From: Chitinophagales bacterium 33-2
Lineage (GTDB): Bacteria; Bacteroidota; Bacteroidia; Chitinophagales; Chitinophagaceae
Direction: 5' to 3'
Length of the DNA: 64,000 bases
Assembly: GCA_002050435.1 (NCBI GenBank)
Contig: MWYV01000036.1
Location: 34,054 to 98,053 of the forward strand
Positions 34,057-43,820 of this stretch are shown here, piece by piece. The notes beneath the pieces are model-generated. The model was given only the letters and a program-made list of their open reading frames with translations, did no database searches and was not told the origin of the DNA. Within the stretch, counting starts at the first letter, position 1; every line of letters starts with the position of its first letter. A program made the translations under genes and the position numbers.

Positions 34057-36945
34057 ATGAGTCTTTTTGAATCGCAAACAAAAGAATTTCAGAACCGTCA
34101 TAATGGTCCTGATGAAAACCAGGTAAAAGAAATGCTTTCCGCTATTGGGGTGGCTTCAGTGAATGACCTTGTTGATAGAACCGTGCCGCCTGCCATCCGG
34201 ATGCAACGCGACCTTGATATTCCAGCCGCCATGAGCGAAGCAGAATATCTTGAACATATAAAAGAAGTTTCGCTTCTGAACCAGGTTTTTAAAAACTATA
34301 TCGGGCAGGGATATTATGATACCATTACGCCAAGCGTGATCCTTCGAAATATTTTTGAAAACCCGGCATGGTACACCCAATACACCCCTTACCAGGCAGA
34401 AATTTCACAGGGCCGGCTCGAAAGCCTGCTGAATTTTCAAACTGTTGTAAGTGAACTTACAGGATTGCCACTTGCCAACGCTTCGCTTCTTGATGAGGCA
34501 ACAGCCGCCGCCGAAGCAATGACCATGTTTTTTAATACCCTGAATAAAGACATCCATAATATTCAGCGACCAAAGTTTTTTGTTGACAACGAGATTTTTC
34601 CTCAAACGAAAGACGTTGTACTTACCAGGGCCATTCCTGTTGGAATCGAAGTTGTATTTGGTGATTACCATTCCGCAGCGCTTGATGAAACCTTTTTTGG
34701 TGCACTGGTGCAATACCCCAACAACAAAGGTTCTGTAGAAGATTACAGGGAATTTATTGGTAAGGTTCATGGCATCAATGCATTTGTGGCAATGGCCACC
34801 GACCTGCTGGCGCTTACCCTGTTAACACCACCTGGTGAACTGGGGGCTGATGTTGCACTTGGCACAGCCCAGCGATTTGGCGTTCCACTCGGTTATGGCG
34901 GACCACATGCCGCTTTCTTTTCTGCCAAAGATGAATTTAAAAGAAATATCCCCGGTCGCATCATTGGTGTAAGTGTGGATGCGCAGGGCAACCGCGCTTT
35001 AAGAATGGCGCTTCAGACAAGAGAACAACACATTAAAAGAGAAAAAGCAACTTCTAATATCTGCACTGCCCAGGCCCTGCTGGCCAACATGGCGGCAATG
35101 TATGCTGTTTTTCATGGTCCTGAAGGTTTGAGAAATATTGCCAAAAGAGTTTCGTCCTTAACCAATGCGCTTGCAAAGCAACTTCAAAAAAGAGGCATCA
35201 ACGTCCGGTATAAATCATTTTTTGACACCATCGTTTTTCAACCTGCTGACATAAAAAATTTACAGCAAAACGCTGCGTTCAAAAAAATAAACTTCAGGTT
35301 TTTTGATAATGGACTTGCAGGCATTTCCCTTGATGAAACCACTACATGGAAGGATGTGCGTGATATTCTGGATTTGATCCATCAAGCCGGTGATCTCAGG
35401 TTTAGTGAAATTGATCTGCAGGAAAATGTTTCGCTTGAGAATATTCCATCTGCACTCACGCGTACTTCTGATTTTTTGACCCATCCTGTATTTAATACGC
35501 ACCACAGTGAAACACTGATGATGCGCTACATAAGAAAACTGGAAAGCAAGGATTTTTCTCTTGTCCATGGAATGATCCCTTTGGGTAGTTGTACCATGAA
35601 ACTAAATGCAGCAAGTGAGATGATGCCATTGAGCTGGACACAGTGGAGTAAGATCCATCCCTTTGCTCCATCTGCGCAGGCGGAAGGCTATGAATATATC
35701 TTAAATGAATTAAGCCGTTACCTCTGTAACATTACTGCTTTTGATGCCTGCAGTTTGCAGCCCAACAGCGGAGCCCAGGGTGAATATGCAGGCTTGCTTA
35801 CCATTAAAGCATTTCACGAAGCCAATGGTGAAGGTCACCGCGATGTGATGCTGATCCCGATTTCTGCACACGGAACCAATCCTGCATCTGCAGTAATGTG
35901 TGGGATGAAAGTGGTGGTAGTAAAAGCATTGGAGAACGGCTACATAGATGTGGAAGATCTGAAAGCAAAAGCGCAGCAACATGTAGCCCATCTTTCGGGT
36001 ATTATGATCACCTATCCTTCTACCTACGGAGTTTATGAAGAAACGGTAAAAGAGATCACTGATATTGTTCATTCGCATGGAGGACAGGTGTACATGGACG
36101 GCGCCAACATGAATGCACAAGTGGGACTAACCGCTCCTGGTTTGATCGGTGCAGATGTTTGTCACCTGAATCTCCATAAAACTTTTGCCATTCCCCATGG
36201 TGGTGGCGGACCAGGAATGGGACCGATCTGTGTGAAGCAGCATCTTGCGAAATATTTACCCGGGCATGTGTTTACCAATTCAGGATCTGGAGAACATCCG
36301 GGCGCTGTATCAGCAGCTCCATTTGGTTCTGCCTCCATCCTGCTGATTTCCTATGGATATATCAGGATGCTGGGATGGGATGGGGTAAGAAAGGCAACTG
36401 AGTTTGCCATACTGAATGCCAATTACATGCTGGCCAGGTTAAAAGATAAGTTTGACATTTTGTATACCAATCATCATGGTGCCTGTGCACATGAATTCAT
36501 TGTTGATCTGCGACCGTTTAAAAGAACAGCAGACATTGAAGCGGTTGATGTTGCAAAAAGATTAATGGATTATGGATTTCACGCGCCTACTATGTCATTC
36601 CCGGTTCCTGGAACCATCATGATCGAACCAACAGAAAGTGAAGACAAGGCGGAACTCGACAGGTTCTGTGATTCGATGTTAAGCATCAGGAATGAAATTG
36701 CTCTGATTGAAGAAAATAACCTTGACCGGAAGGATAATCCACTGAAAAATGCACCACATACCATGTTCAGTATCTGTTCAGATGATTGGAAAAAACCTTA
36801 TTCAAGAGAAATGGCAGCGTTCCCTATGACTCATATAAAAGAAGATAAATTCTGGCCTGCAGTTTCAAGGGTAAATGATACGTATGGCGACAGGAACCTG
36901 ATTTGTGTATGTCTTCCAACAGAAGCGTATGCAGAAGAAAGTTAG
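34057..36945 (+). CDS. gcvP: Glycine dehydrogenase (aminomethyl-transferring), P protein
   Basis: 962-residue fused P protein of the glycine cleavage system, which decarboxylates glycine with pyridoxal phosphate and passes the aminomethyl group to lipoylated GcvH. The PLP lysine is K708 in HLNLHKTFAIPHGGGGPGMGP. N-terminal FQNRHNGPDENQVKEML and the middle GMIPLGSCTMKLNAASEM are family hallmarks. Length equals the single-chain form. No gcvH or gcvT is nearby. A terminator follows 25 bases after the stop. Confidence 0.98.
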   Translation: MSLFESQTKEFQNRHNGPDENQVKEMLSAIGVASVNDLVDRTVPPAIRMQRDLDIPAAMSEAEYLEHIKEVSLLNQVFKNYIGQGYYDTITPSVILRNIFENPAWYTQYTPYQAEISQGRLESLLNFQTVVSELTGLPLANASLLDEATAAAEAMTMFFNTLNKDIHNIQRPKFFVDNEIFPQTKDVVLTRAIPVGIEVVFGDYHSAALDETFFGALVQYPNNKGSVEDYREFIGKVHGINAFVAMATDLLALTLLTPPGELGADVALGTAQRFGVPLGYGGPHAAFFSAKDEFKRNIPGRIIGVSVDAQGNRALRMALQTREQHIKREKATSNICTAQALLANMAAMYAVFHGPEGLRNIAKRVSSLTNALAKQLQKRGINVRYKSFFDTIVFQPADIKNLQQNAAFKKINFRFFDNGLAGISLDETTTWKDVRDILDLIHQAGDLRFSEIDLQENVSLENIPSALTRTSDFLTHPVFNTHHSETLMMRYIRKLESKDFSLVHGMIPLGSCTMKLNAASEMMPLSWTQWSKIHPFAPSAQAEGYEYILNELSRYLCNITAFDACSLQPNSGAQGEYAGLLTIKAFHEANGEGHRDVMLIPISAHGTNPASAVMCGMKVVVVKALENGYIDVEDLKAKAQQHVAHLSGIMITYPSTYGVYEETVKEITDIVHSHGGQVYMDGANMNAQVGLTAPGLIGADVCHLNLHKTFAIPHGGGGPGMGPICVKQHLAKYLPGHVFTNSGSGEHPGAVSAAPFGSASILLISYGYIRMLGWDGVRKATEFAILNANYMLARLKDKFDILYTNHHGACAHEFIVDLRPFKRTADIEAVDVAKRLMDYGFHAPTMSFPVPGTIMIEPTESEDKAELDRFCDSMLSIRNEIALIEENNLDRKDNPLKNAPHTMFSICSDDWKKPYSREMAAFPMTHIKEDKFWPAVSRVNDTYGDRNLICVCLPTEAYAEES

Positions 36946-36970
36946 AAAGGTTATATAGAAATTATTATAT

Positions 36971-36997
36971 AGGATAGTTCGGCTATCCTTTTTTTAT
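36971..36997 (+). terminator. Terminator of gcvP
   Basis: AGGATAG-TTCGG-CTATCCT followed by TTTTTTT. Confidence 0.92.
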
Positions 36998-37114
36998 TCA
37001 TATTCAGGTGGTTACCAATTAGCAAATAGAATATATCCGGTGATGAATGTCGGGGTTTGAAATTATAAAATTTAAACTCTATTTTAACGAACCCTACAAC
37101 ACCAAAAACTAACT

Positions 37115-38563
37115 ATGGAAACTATTTACCAGCTGCCTGTGCACCTGCACCACAAGATCCGCAATGTTACTCAGGGTCATTGGACAGGAAATATTTATGA
37201 ACATATATCAGGATTGCTCCAACAAGTCAAAACACTTGGCGTTACAAGCCGCCTCGGTGATTACACGAAAAGAAAACTTGGAATTTTTAATTTGCTGAAT
37301 TTTTTCCAACTGATTTCTGGAATTCTTATTCCACTTTTCGGACTTGTTTCCAATACCAATTTTTCCGGGATCGCATGGATGGTCATCTGTCTTCCTGCAG
37401 CTACAAGTGCACTGGTGCTTTTTCTAAATTACCTGCAAAGATACCAGGCCGCTTTACTCACTTATTTTCTGCTCTATCCATTTTTAACCTGCGTAGTTTA
37501 TATTAACGGGATCAATGCAGGAATTGCCTTGCAATTTTTACTGTTCGGGGTACTCTCCGTTTTCTTTGTAAAGGATATCGGTTATATGTTATTTATGATC
37601 GGTCTTTCGATGGTGAGTTATTTTATTCTTGCGGTTGTGCTCAGTGAATATATATATGAGCTCAAAGAAGATAACAACTTCATATACCTGGCGAATCATG
37701 CAATTGCTTTGGTATTTATTTTTTGCGGACTTTACCTGATCAAAAAAGAAAATTCAGGTTACCAGCACAGCATCCTTAAAAAAAACAGGGCTTTACATAA
37801 ACAAAATTTGGAGATCCGCAACCAGAAACAATTGCTTATTGAAAAAGCAGCTTTGCTTGAAATCAGAAAATCAGAATTATCAGATTTAAATACTGTAAAA
37901 AACAAATTATTCTCGGTGGTATCCCATGACCTCCGGTCTCCGTTGTATGCTTTGAGAAATGTTTTCCAAAACATCAACAAATACAACCTGCCTGCAGATG
38001 AAGTAAAAAATATGGTGCCTGAAATGGTGAGCGACCTGAATTATACAATCGGGTTAATGGAGAATCTGCTGGAATGGTCAAAGAACCAGATGCAAACTGA
38101 TGCCGTGAGGCCTTCAGAGGTGAATGTTTCAGAAATGATCGGACAAGTGATCCAGCTACTGCGCCTGCAGGCGGAGGCTAAAGAAGTGTACATCACAAGC
38201 AGGAATAAAGAACCCATAATGGTTTATGCTGACAGAGACATGATCAATCTTGTTTTGCGCAACCTGATTTCAAATGCGATCAAATTCACACCACAAAAGG
38301 GAAATATCGAAGTTGGAATCAATGACCTTTCCGAATTCGCGGAGATCTATGTACAGGATTCAGGGATCGGCATTTCAAAAGATGCTTTAAAAAAGATCAA
38401 CAGCAATAATTTTTATACAACAAAAGGTACTGCAAGCGAATCGGGAACCGGTCTTGGACTGATGCTTTGTAAAGAATTCCTGAATCGGAATGGTGGACAA
38501 ATGCATATTGAAAGCAAACCTGGTAAAGGCAGCATCTTTTCATTTACACTACCCACCGTTTAA
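37115..38563 (+). CDS. Membrane sensor histidine kinase, HisKA type
   Basis: 482 residues: about six transmembrane helices (50-215), a coiled-coil linker (about 220-262, LHKQNLEIRNQKQLL) and a HisKA domain with phosphorylated histidine H271 (FSVVSHDLRSPLYAL), then an ATPase domain with N-box LVLRNLISNAIKFTP, DSGIGIS and GTGLGLMLCKEF. The membrane part looks like a sensor of unknown signal. No cognate regulator is adjacent; the nearest receiver protein is at 40529. Confidence 0.92.
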   Translation: METIYQLPVHLHHKIRNVTQGHWTGNIYEHISGLLQQVKTLGVTSRLGDYTKRKLGIFNLLNFFQLISGILIPLFGLVSNTNFSGIAWMVICLPAATSALVLFLNYLQRYQAALLTYFLLYPFLTCVVYINGINAGIALQFLLFGVLSVFFVKDIGYMLFMIGLSMVSYFILAVVLSEYIYELKEDNNFIYLANHAIALVFIFCGLYLIKKENSGYQHSILKKNRALHKQNLEIRNQKQLLIEKAALLEIRKSELSDLNTVKNKLFSVVSHDLRSPLYALRNVFQNINKYNLPADEVKNMVPEMVSDLNYTIGLMENLLEWSKNQMQTDAVRPSEVNVSEMIGQVIQLLRLQAEAKEVYITSRNKEPIMVYADRDMINLVLRNLISNAIKFTPQKGNIEVGINDLSEFAEIYVQDSGIGISKDALKKINSNNFYTTKGTASESGTGLGLMLCKEFLNRNGGQMHIESKPGKGSIFSFTLPTV

Positions 38564-38637
38564 ATAACTTTATTGTAGCTGGAAAGAGGGGCAACGCACC
38601 GGATGCCATCTTAATTAACGGAGCAAAAAAACACAAA

Positions 38638-38934
38638 TCAGGAATTAGGGTTTCCTGAGCGGTTTCTTTCATTTTCAATGGCCTCACCCAACTGGTTCAG
38701 CAGATCCTGCCTGTCGTAGCTTCCCGACCACTGCCGGTAGCCTTTGACCAGAATGACTTCCGGTGGAGGCTGTATATTACTGGCACCTTTAAAATCTATC
38801 AGTTGAGCCTGATAAATTCCATTACTTGCCGGTGATACTATGTAGTGAGCTTCTCCCCCATCAAAGGGCACAATTGCATTCATCCCCATATTACAAATTT
38901 CAAAGAATAGAACAACAAATAAAATGCCCGCCAT
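38638..38934 (-). CDS. Hypothetical secreted protein, 98 aa
   Basis: 98 residues from ATG 38934, with an N-terminal hydrophobic signal-like stretch (MAGILFVVLFFEICNMG) and a soluble part containing KGYRQWSGSYDRQDLLNQLGEAIEN. No family recognised. The longer version from 38982 has an unlikely polar leader. Downstream of the histidine kinase and convergent with it. Confidence 0.5.
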   Translation of the reverse strand: MAGILFVVLFFEICNMGMNAIVPFDGGEAHYIVSPASNGIYQAQLIDFKGASNIQPPPEVILVKGYRQWSGSYDRQDLLNQLGEAIENERNRSGNPNS

Positions 38935-39026
38935 AGGCTTTGTTGATATTTTTATATAAATAGGTTTGCAATCTATAAACATTTAAACCAATATCAACCT
39001 GAGCCATAATTTCATTTACTATTAAT

Positions 39027-39044
39027 TGGCATAATATTCCACAT
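39027..39044 (+). promoter_or_regulatory. GGCATAA-type element before the 69-aa gene
   Basis: TGGCATAATATTCCACAT, 50 bases before ATG 39077. Differs from the 3718 element mainly by one inserted base. Confidence 0.5.
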
Positions 39045-39076
39045 ATTGAATCAATATTCATTTTTAAATCTGAATT

Positions 39077-39286
39077 ATGAAACATCCAATGGGCGATCGC
39101 GACCAGCAAAGAAAATCTGATCTAAAAAATAACGAGCAGGAATTCCCACAAACCTTTTCTTCCGGAGAAAAAGAAAATCAAATTGAACAAGAAAGAGCAA
39201 GCAGATCTGAGGAAATTGAAAACGAAAGGTCTTCCAAAGGAAGAGAATCGGATCCTGGAAGAGAATCAGAATTAAATGCACCCTAG
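39077..39286 (+). CDS. Small hydrophilic Glu/Arg/Ser-rich protein, 69 aa
   Basis: 69 residues, almost only charged and polar (QEFPQTFSSGEKENQIEQER, then SSKGRESDPGRESELNAP). It is likely disordered, of the same type as those at 3756-10999, and behind the same GGCATAA element. No domain recognised. It is convergent with the oxygenase-like gene. Confidence 0.58.
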   Translation: MKHPMGDRDQQRKSDLKNNEQEFPQTFSSGEKENQIEQERASRSEEIENERSSKGRESDPGRESELNAP

Positions 39287-39310
39287 GTAAAAGCTGGTTC
39301 ACCTCCTTTT

Positions 39311-40072
39311 CTAATCATGTACATCAAGCTCTTTTATTTGCTTTTTATAGGCTGATGGTAAAAAAATTGATTTTAGGAACCAATCCATCCTGATCATTCT
39401 TGAAAATTTATATAAAGGGATAACTGGAGCCAGGATTGAAAACTTGCTCATACCGAGCAATTTTTTTACAATTGGGGGTACTACCAGCACCTGTGCCTGT
39501 TTCAATATAAAATACCTGAAGCTGCCCAAGTGTTTTTTGTATTGAATAAACAGGTCTTTGGAGTAATGAGACAGTTCAAGATTTTCTTCAAGGTGACTTT
39601 TCCGCATTTTTAGCCAATCCTGATAATGCAATGGCAGGCCTACCAGTCCCATCCTGTCGCCCATTCTGAAAAACACATTAAACACTTCTTCTTTTTCCTC
39701 GTCATCCAGTTTTCTTTCAAGGACTTCAAAAGAGGCTATCGAATAATGGATCAACATAAATAAAACATCACGGTAGGCCCAGTCAGGAATTTGTGCTCCC
39801 CTGGTTTTTTCAACCCCTGAATGTATGGCGCGCATGGCATCTATGGACTTGTGTGCACCATCGGTTGGAGAAAAAACAATCTTTCTCGCATAAGTAACAG
39901 TTGAAAAAAGACGGCCAAGGGGATCTGTAGGCAATCGGCCGGTAAAGTATAACCAGTCAACCGCTTTATTGAGGGCGAATTCTGCTGAAGCGCCGGCAAA
40001 AATAAATAGAATGGTATCACCCTTACCCCATATTTCCCTGACAACTGATGATTTTTTGACAAAAAGATCCAT
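39311..40072 (-). CDS. DUF2236 / MpaB-like oxygenase family protein
   Basis: 253 residues of the DUF2236 family, which includes the heme-dependent latex-clearing rubber oxygenases and MpaB of mycophenolic acid synthesis. RLPTDPLGRLFSTVTYARKIVFSPTDGAHKSIDAMRAIH is the conserved N-terminal core. A later helix, YRDVLFMLIHYSIASFEVLERKL, carries the typical tyrosine/serine face. It has no signal peptide. Substrate unknown. It lies beside the inverted-repeat region at 40131. Confidence 0.8.
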   Translation of the reverse strand: MDLFVKKSSVVREIWGKGDTILFIFAGASAEFALNKAVDWLYFTGRLPTDPLGRLFSTVTYARKIVFSPTDGAHKSIDAMRAIHSGVEKTRGAQIPDWAYRDVLFMLIHYSIASFEVLERKLDDEEKEEVFNVFFRMGDRMGLVGLPLHYQDWLKMRKSHLEENLELSHYSKDLFIQYKKHLGSFRYFILKQAQVLVVPPIVKKLLGMSKFSILAPVIPLYKFSRMIRMDWFLKSIFLPSAYKKQIKELDVHD

Positions 40073-40130
40073 TGAGTGAAACTAGTGCTATGTTAAGAAT
40101 AAATGACGTATCGATTTGTGAATGGTTAAG

Positions 40131-40490
40131 GGTCAATAGTCAATGGTCAATCACTACTGTCCGGCTTTTTGGCGTTGCCTGAAGCCATGCGAACAGGCAA
40201 CAAAAAGGCCTCCAGCAGAATACGCAGATTATCGCTGATTAGTCTTCTGCGTTCATCAGCGCGATCTGCGGGCAAGGCACCTCACCTTATAACATTTGGG
40301 TGGTTGTGTGCGCATGATTGCTGCTGATTTTTCATAAGAAATGTTTATCCCTAAGGTGGAGCAATACAGCGCGGAGAACGCTTGCACAATCAGATCAAAA
40401 ATCTTCCCCGGACATCAGTGATTGACCATTGACTATTCACCCATTGACCATTGACTATTGACCATTGACATTGACCATTGACCACTGACC
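40131..40490. repeat. Inverted-repeat intergenic element with TTGACCA tandem repeats
   Basis: A 36-base arm at 40131-40166 (GGTCAATAGTCAATGGTCAA...CCGGC) is nearly the reverse complement of 40407-40442, with a 240-base centre. From 40443 the TTGACCATTGACTATTGACC unit repeats several times. The centre holds a hairpin GTTGCCTG...CAGGCAAC (about 40174) and a CGCAGATTATCGCTGATTAG-like stretch as seen in other intergenic repeats. No ORF over 60 codons with protein character. It fills the 455-base gap between 40073 and 40528. It could be a small mobile element (MITE-like) or regulatory repeat. Confidence 0.6.
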
Positions 40491-40528
40491 CTTCACACTT
40501 AACTAAAACTAAAAAAAAGTTTGGGCAG

Positions 40529-40933
40529 CTAACCCTTCCCTTCACACATATCGAGCATGGATTGCGCAATATGCAACAGATCGCGGTAGAGTGTTGGTTT
40601 TCGAAAGAAGCTGCATTTGTAGGTCTGGCTCAGTTTAACATCTTCTTCCCTGGAGGAAGTTGTAAACAACATAATGGGGAGTTCTTTGAACCTGTCATCA
40701 TTTTTTAGCCAAACCAGAACTTCTTTACCATTCATTACGGGCATATTCAGGTCAAGAATGATCATACAGGGCTTCCTTTCAGCCAGTTCTCCTTCGAGCA
40801 GGCTGATTACTTCAGTGCCGTTTTTTGCCTGTAAAATTTCGAAATTGTCTGTGATTTGTTCAATAGCATCCTTTAGACTTTCAAAATCATCCAGATCATC
40901 TTCTGCATATAATAATACCGGCTTGTTGTCCAT
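40529..40933 (-). CDS. Single-domain response regulator
   Basis: 134-residue CheY-like receiver with acidic pocket E11-D12-D13, phospho-acceptor D61 (MIILDLNMPVMNGKEV), the threonine switch in IMLFTTSS and the lysine in FFRKPTL. No output domain, so it acts by protein contact. It belongs to the group of small receivers that often work with phytochrome- or PAS-type kinases. A GGCATAA element is 54 bases upstream, linking it to the same putative regulon as the receiver protein at 5890. Confidence 0.92.
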   Translation of the reverse strand: MDNKPVLLYAEDDLDDFESLKDAIEQITDNFEILQAKNGTEVISLLEGELAERKPCMIILDLNMPVMNGKEVLVWLKNDDRFKELPIMLFTTSSREEDVKLSQTYKCSFFRKPTLYRDLLHIAQSMLDMCEGKG

Positions 40934-40969
40934 ATCTTTTATCTCCTGCTTTACTGACTATATTATATT

Positions 40970-40987
40970 TTGAAAAAGATTATGCCA
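40970..40987 (-). promoter_or_regulatory. GGCATAA-type element, minus strand
   Basis: On the minus strand TGGCATAATCTTTTTCAA; identical to the 9034 element in its first 14 bases. It is 54 bases before the response regulator start. Confidence 0.5.
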
Positions 40988-41083
40988 CGTAACAACGGAT
41001 GCTTTTCATAAGCTTTTCCTTAATAACAAGAAGCAAACTAATGAAATGATGAATAAAATGACCATCCTTCTGTTCTTAAGTTA

Positions 41084-43288
41084 TTAAAATGCATAAGCAG
41101 CTTCTGCTCCTGGATGAAAATTTCTGACTGCATGTTTGATCACATCTTCCTTATAAAATCTTACTTCTTTGAACTTTCCATTAATAAATCCTTCTGCCTG
41201 GTCGGTAAAATGCTGAGACAAAGGATCAAAGGATTCACCGCCTGTCATGATCGTTCTGGCCTTTAGTTTTTTACCAAATTCAACTGCTGCAACAAAACTG
41301 TTTCCCGAAATTCCGTATCGCCTGACAGTGCCGGGAAAACGCCTGCTGTTGTAGGAAGGCAGCGCACCCCAGGTAGCGGAAGCCAAACCTACAGGAAGAC
41401 TCCATTGTTGATCGCTAAAATCTTTATTGGTGCTTTGAGGATTGCGCTGAAAACGATTGACATCCCCCCAGGCTACCTGCCACATACCCTGTTGTTTTTT
41501 CAGTTCGTCGACCACTGATTCCAGCAATGATATTTTTTTGCTGCCCTTAATATTTTTTGCAAGCCATTTAAAGCGTTCCACCATAGCTGTTGCCTCACGG
41601 TCTGTGGTTGCAGGCGGCAACAATGGAAGTAATAAACTACCCCATTCAACAGCCAGGGTGGTAGCAACAGAATTGTAATGCGCATACCGGTCCCACCGCT
41701 TTAAAAGTTCCAGCGGTTGCTGGAGTTTTGTTTTTAAATCGCCTGGTTGTATAGAATCATAGGCCATAAAAAGTGAGGGCAACAGGAAGTCGAAGGCTAA
41801 AAGGTAATTGTCGTATCCAATGGCAATGATCTTGTCCAGATCAATATGCTTCGCTTTTGATAAAAGTCTGACCGCATTCAGGGCTCTTGCATTTTCCCCA
41901 TCGGGGGCCATATATTCAGGATAATTCTTTTTTAAAGGACTGTGCGCGCCTGCCGAAGTAAAAGGAGTTGAATTGGCATTCTGGATCCAGCCTGAACCAG
42001 GATTGATGAGGTGAACGGTTTGTTCTACTTTGTGAACACCCTTCCATTCGGTTGCAGGAGTAGTGCCATCCACCGGCAACGCCCAGTTGTAATTTGTATC
42101 CCGAACAGGAATAAAGTTTCCATGCCAGTAAGCGATATTCTTTTGATTGTCGGCATATACGGTATTGTTCGAATTATTTGATCGCAGCTCCATCAGTTTT
42201 TTAAATTCAGTAAATGATTTTGCTTTGGTACGCAACCATGATTGCTGGAGGGCTTCGAGTGAACGGTTCCGTTCTTTTAAACTAAGCCAGGTTCCGTTGC
42301 GCATGCCCATTACCGGACCATGGTGGGTATAATAGGCCTTAACGGGGTAAGGCACCAGAACTTCGCCGTTCCTGTACTGCAACTGAAGGTTTTTGATCGC
42401 CACTTTTCTCTGACCGCCATTATAAGAATAGTACAGTTCATTCCCTGTTGTTGTTATTTTTTCTTCATACAAGTCAGCCACATCTGCATAGGAAGAAGTA
42501 TGCATCCATCCGCAGGTTTCATTAAACCCCTGGTAGATAAAGAAATTGCCCCAGGTTGCTGCACCATATACATTCAATCCTTCTTCACTCACCATGTGCA
42601 CTTCCGTTCTGAAATAAAAAGTTACGTGTGGATTGATGTATAAAATAGCATTGCCTGAACTGGTGAGCCCGGGACCAATTGCAAAACCATTGGATCCACT
42701 CAGGTTTTGTTCGGTTGCCGGAAACGGTGATTTGTTGAAGGAACTGCTTTGATGAGCTTTATCATACAAGTTTCGTGTATCGTTCAGCGTTATACCCCCA
42801 AGCTGTGTGGCCGAGATACTCCCATCTGTATACATCAGCGGGAACCATGGTTCAAATTTTTTTAAAACTTTTGGTTGTACAGAAGGGTTCAGCTGCAAAT
42901 AATAATTAACGCCATCGGCAAAAGCATGGAGGAGATCTTTCAGCCATTGCGGACTTCTCACAAAATCTTTTTTTGCTTCAGCAGTATCATAAATAAGCTG
43001 CATTTGCAGATCAGAAAATAACTGTGAAGGCCCTTCGACTTCTGCAAGTCTTCCCATGACTTCAAGATAATTTCTCTCCACTCTTTCAAAATTCTGCCTG
43101 CATTGAATATACATAAGTCCAAAAACCGCATCAGCATCTGTTTTCCCGTATATATGCGGAATGCCATGGTCATCAACAATAATATTTACTTTTTTTGCCC
43201 GCTCCTGGTAACGCGTGATCTCGCTTGAAGAAAACAATTGGGCGCTTCCTGAAAAAGGCAGCAATAAAAAAATGAATAAAAATTTCAT
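41084..43288 (-). CDS. Penicillin acylase-family amidase (Ntn hydrolase)
   Basis: 734-residue exported precursor (signal peptide about 1-16). Penicillin acylases are cut into two chains; the new N-terminal serine is the nucleophile. It is likely S199 in SGSNGFAIGPG, which has the usual S-N-G/W context. The first part has VDDHGIPHIYGKTDADAVFGLMYIQ, the hallmark of the alpha chain. Substrate may be acyl-homoserine lactones, beta-lactams or other amides; this cannot be told. It precedes a DUF2141 gene on the same strand, 16 bases away. Confidence 0.92.
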   Translation of the reverse strand: MKFLFIFLLLPFSGSAQLFSSSEITRYQERAKKVNIIVDDHGIPHIYGKTDADAVFGLMYIQCRQNFERVERNYLEVMGRLAEVEGPSQLFSDLQMQLIYDTAEAKKDFVRSPQWLKDLLHAFADGVNYYLQLNPSVQPKVLKKFEPWFPLMYTDGSISATQLGGITLNDTRNLYDKAHQSSSFNKSPFPATEQNLSGSNGFAIGPGLTSSGNAILYINPHVTFYFRTEVHMVSEEGLNVYGAATWGNFFIYQGFNETCGWMHTSSYADVADLYEEKITTTGNELYYSYNGGQRKVAIKNLQLQYRNGEVLVPYPVKAYYTHHGPVMGMRNGTWLSLKERNRSLEALQQSWLRTKAKSFTEFKKLMELRSNNSNNTVYADNQKNIAYWHGNFIPVRDTNYNWALPVDGTTPATEWKGVHKVEQTVHLINPGSGWIQNANSTPFTSAGAHSPLKKNYPEYMAPDGENARALNAVRLLSKAKHIDLDKIIAIGYDNYLLAFDFLLPSLFMAYDSIQPGDLKTKLQQPLELLKRWDRYAHYNSVATTLAVEWGSLLLPLLPPATTDREATAMVERFKWLAKNIKGSKKISLLESVVDELKKQQGMWQVAWGDVNRFQRNPQSTNKDFSDQQWSLPVGLASATWGALPSYNSRRFPGTVRRYGISGNSFVAAVEFGKKLKARTIMTGGESFDPLSQHFTDQAEGFINGKFKEVRFYKEDVIKHAVRNFHPGAEAAYAF

Positions 43289-43304
43289 TGATGGAAATTA
43301 AAGA

Positions 43305-43727
43305 TTAAATATTGCGCAGGCGGATGGCAATCGAAATCGAAGACTGTTTATTCAGTTGAAACTTATTTTCTTCAAATTTGGGAGCCGTGGCAAAAGGTAG
43401 TTTATTACCTGAAGCGCCATAGCCTTCTTTAGGAATGCCCAGGAAGTTTTTATCCATTTTGCTGTTCTTGTTTTCATCATGAAAAACAAAGATGGAATAA
43501 GTACCGTCAGGGAGCTCATCAAATTGAATCTGTGCGGATTTATCTTGTACACCAGAGGTAAAGCAGCGCAATGCTTCCATTTTTTCAAAACCGGGCGCAC
43601 TATTGAAAATGCAGGCCTGGCAAACACCTTTGTTGTTTTCAAAATTGCTAATCGTCACCTTTACCTGATTTTGTGCACATGCGTTGTTTGCTGCAACCAG
43701 TAAAATTAGGGGGAATAGATACTTCAT
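43305..43727 (-). CDS. DUF2141 protein, exported
   Basis: 140 residues with a signal peptide (about 1-18) and the DUF2141 pattern: VKVTISNFENNKGVCQACIFN, then LPDGTYSIFVFHDENKNSKMDKNFLGIPKEGYGASG. The YSIFVFHDENxNxKMDxNFLGIPxEG motif is typical. Secreted small beta protein of unknown role. It lies just upstream of the acylase gene and probably shares its transcript. Confidence 0.88.
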   Translation of the reverse strand: MKYLFPLILLVAANNACAQNQVKVTISNFENNKGVCQACIFNSAPGFEKMEALRCFTSGVQDKSAQIQFDELPDGTYSIFVFHDENKNSKMDKNFLGIPKEGYGASGNKLPFATAPKFEENKFQLNKQSSISIAIRLRNI

Positions 43728-43770
43728 AAGGCCTGTAAAAGTATCTTATAAACCCGTAAGAAAAGCAAAA

Positions 43771-43794
43771 GTCCGTTCGCCAGGGCGAACGGAC
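43771..43794 (-). terminator. Terminator after the DUF892 gene
   Basis: GTCCGTTCG...CGAACGGAC: a strong GC-rich stem with CCAGGG loop, and TTTTGCTTTT on the minus strand after it. Confidence 0.8.
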
Positions 43795-43820
43795 CTTGTG
43801 AGAGACCAATTGCTGCTTAG

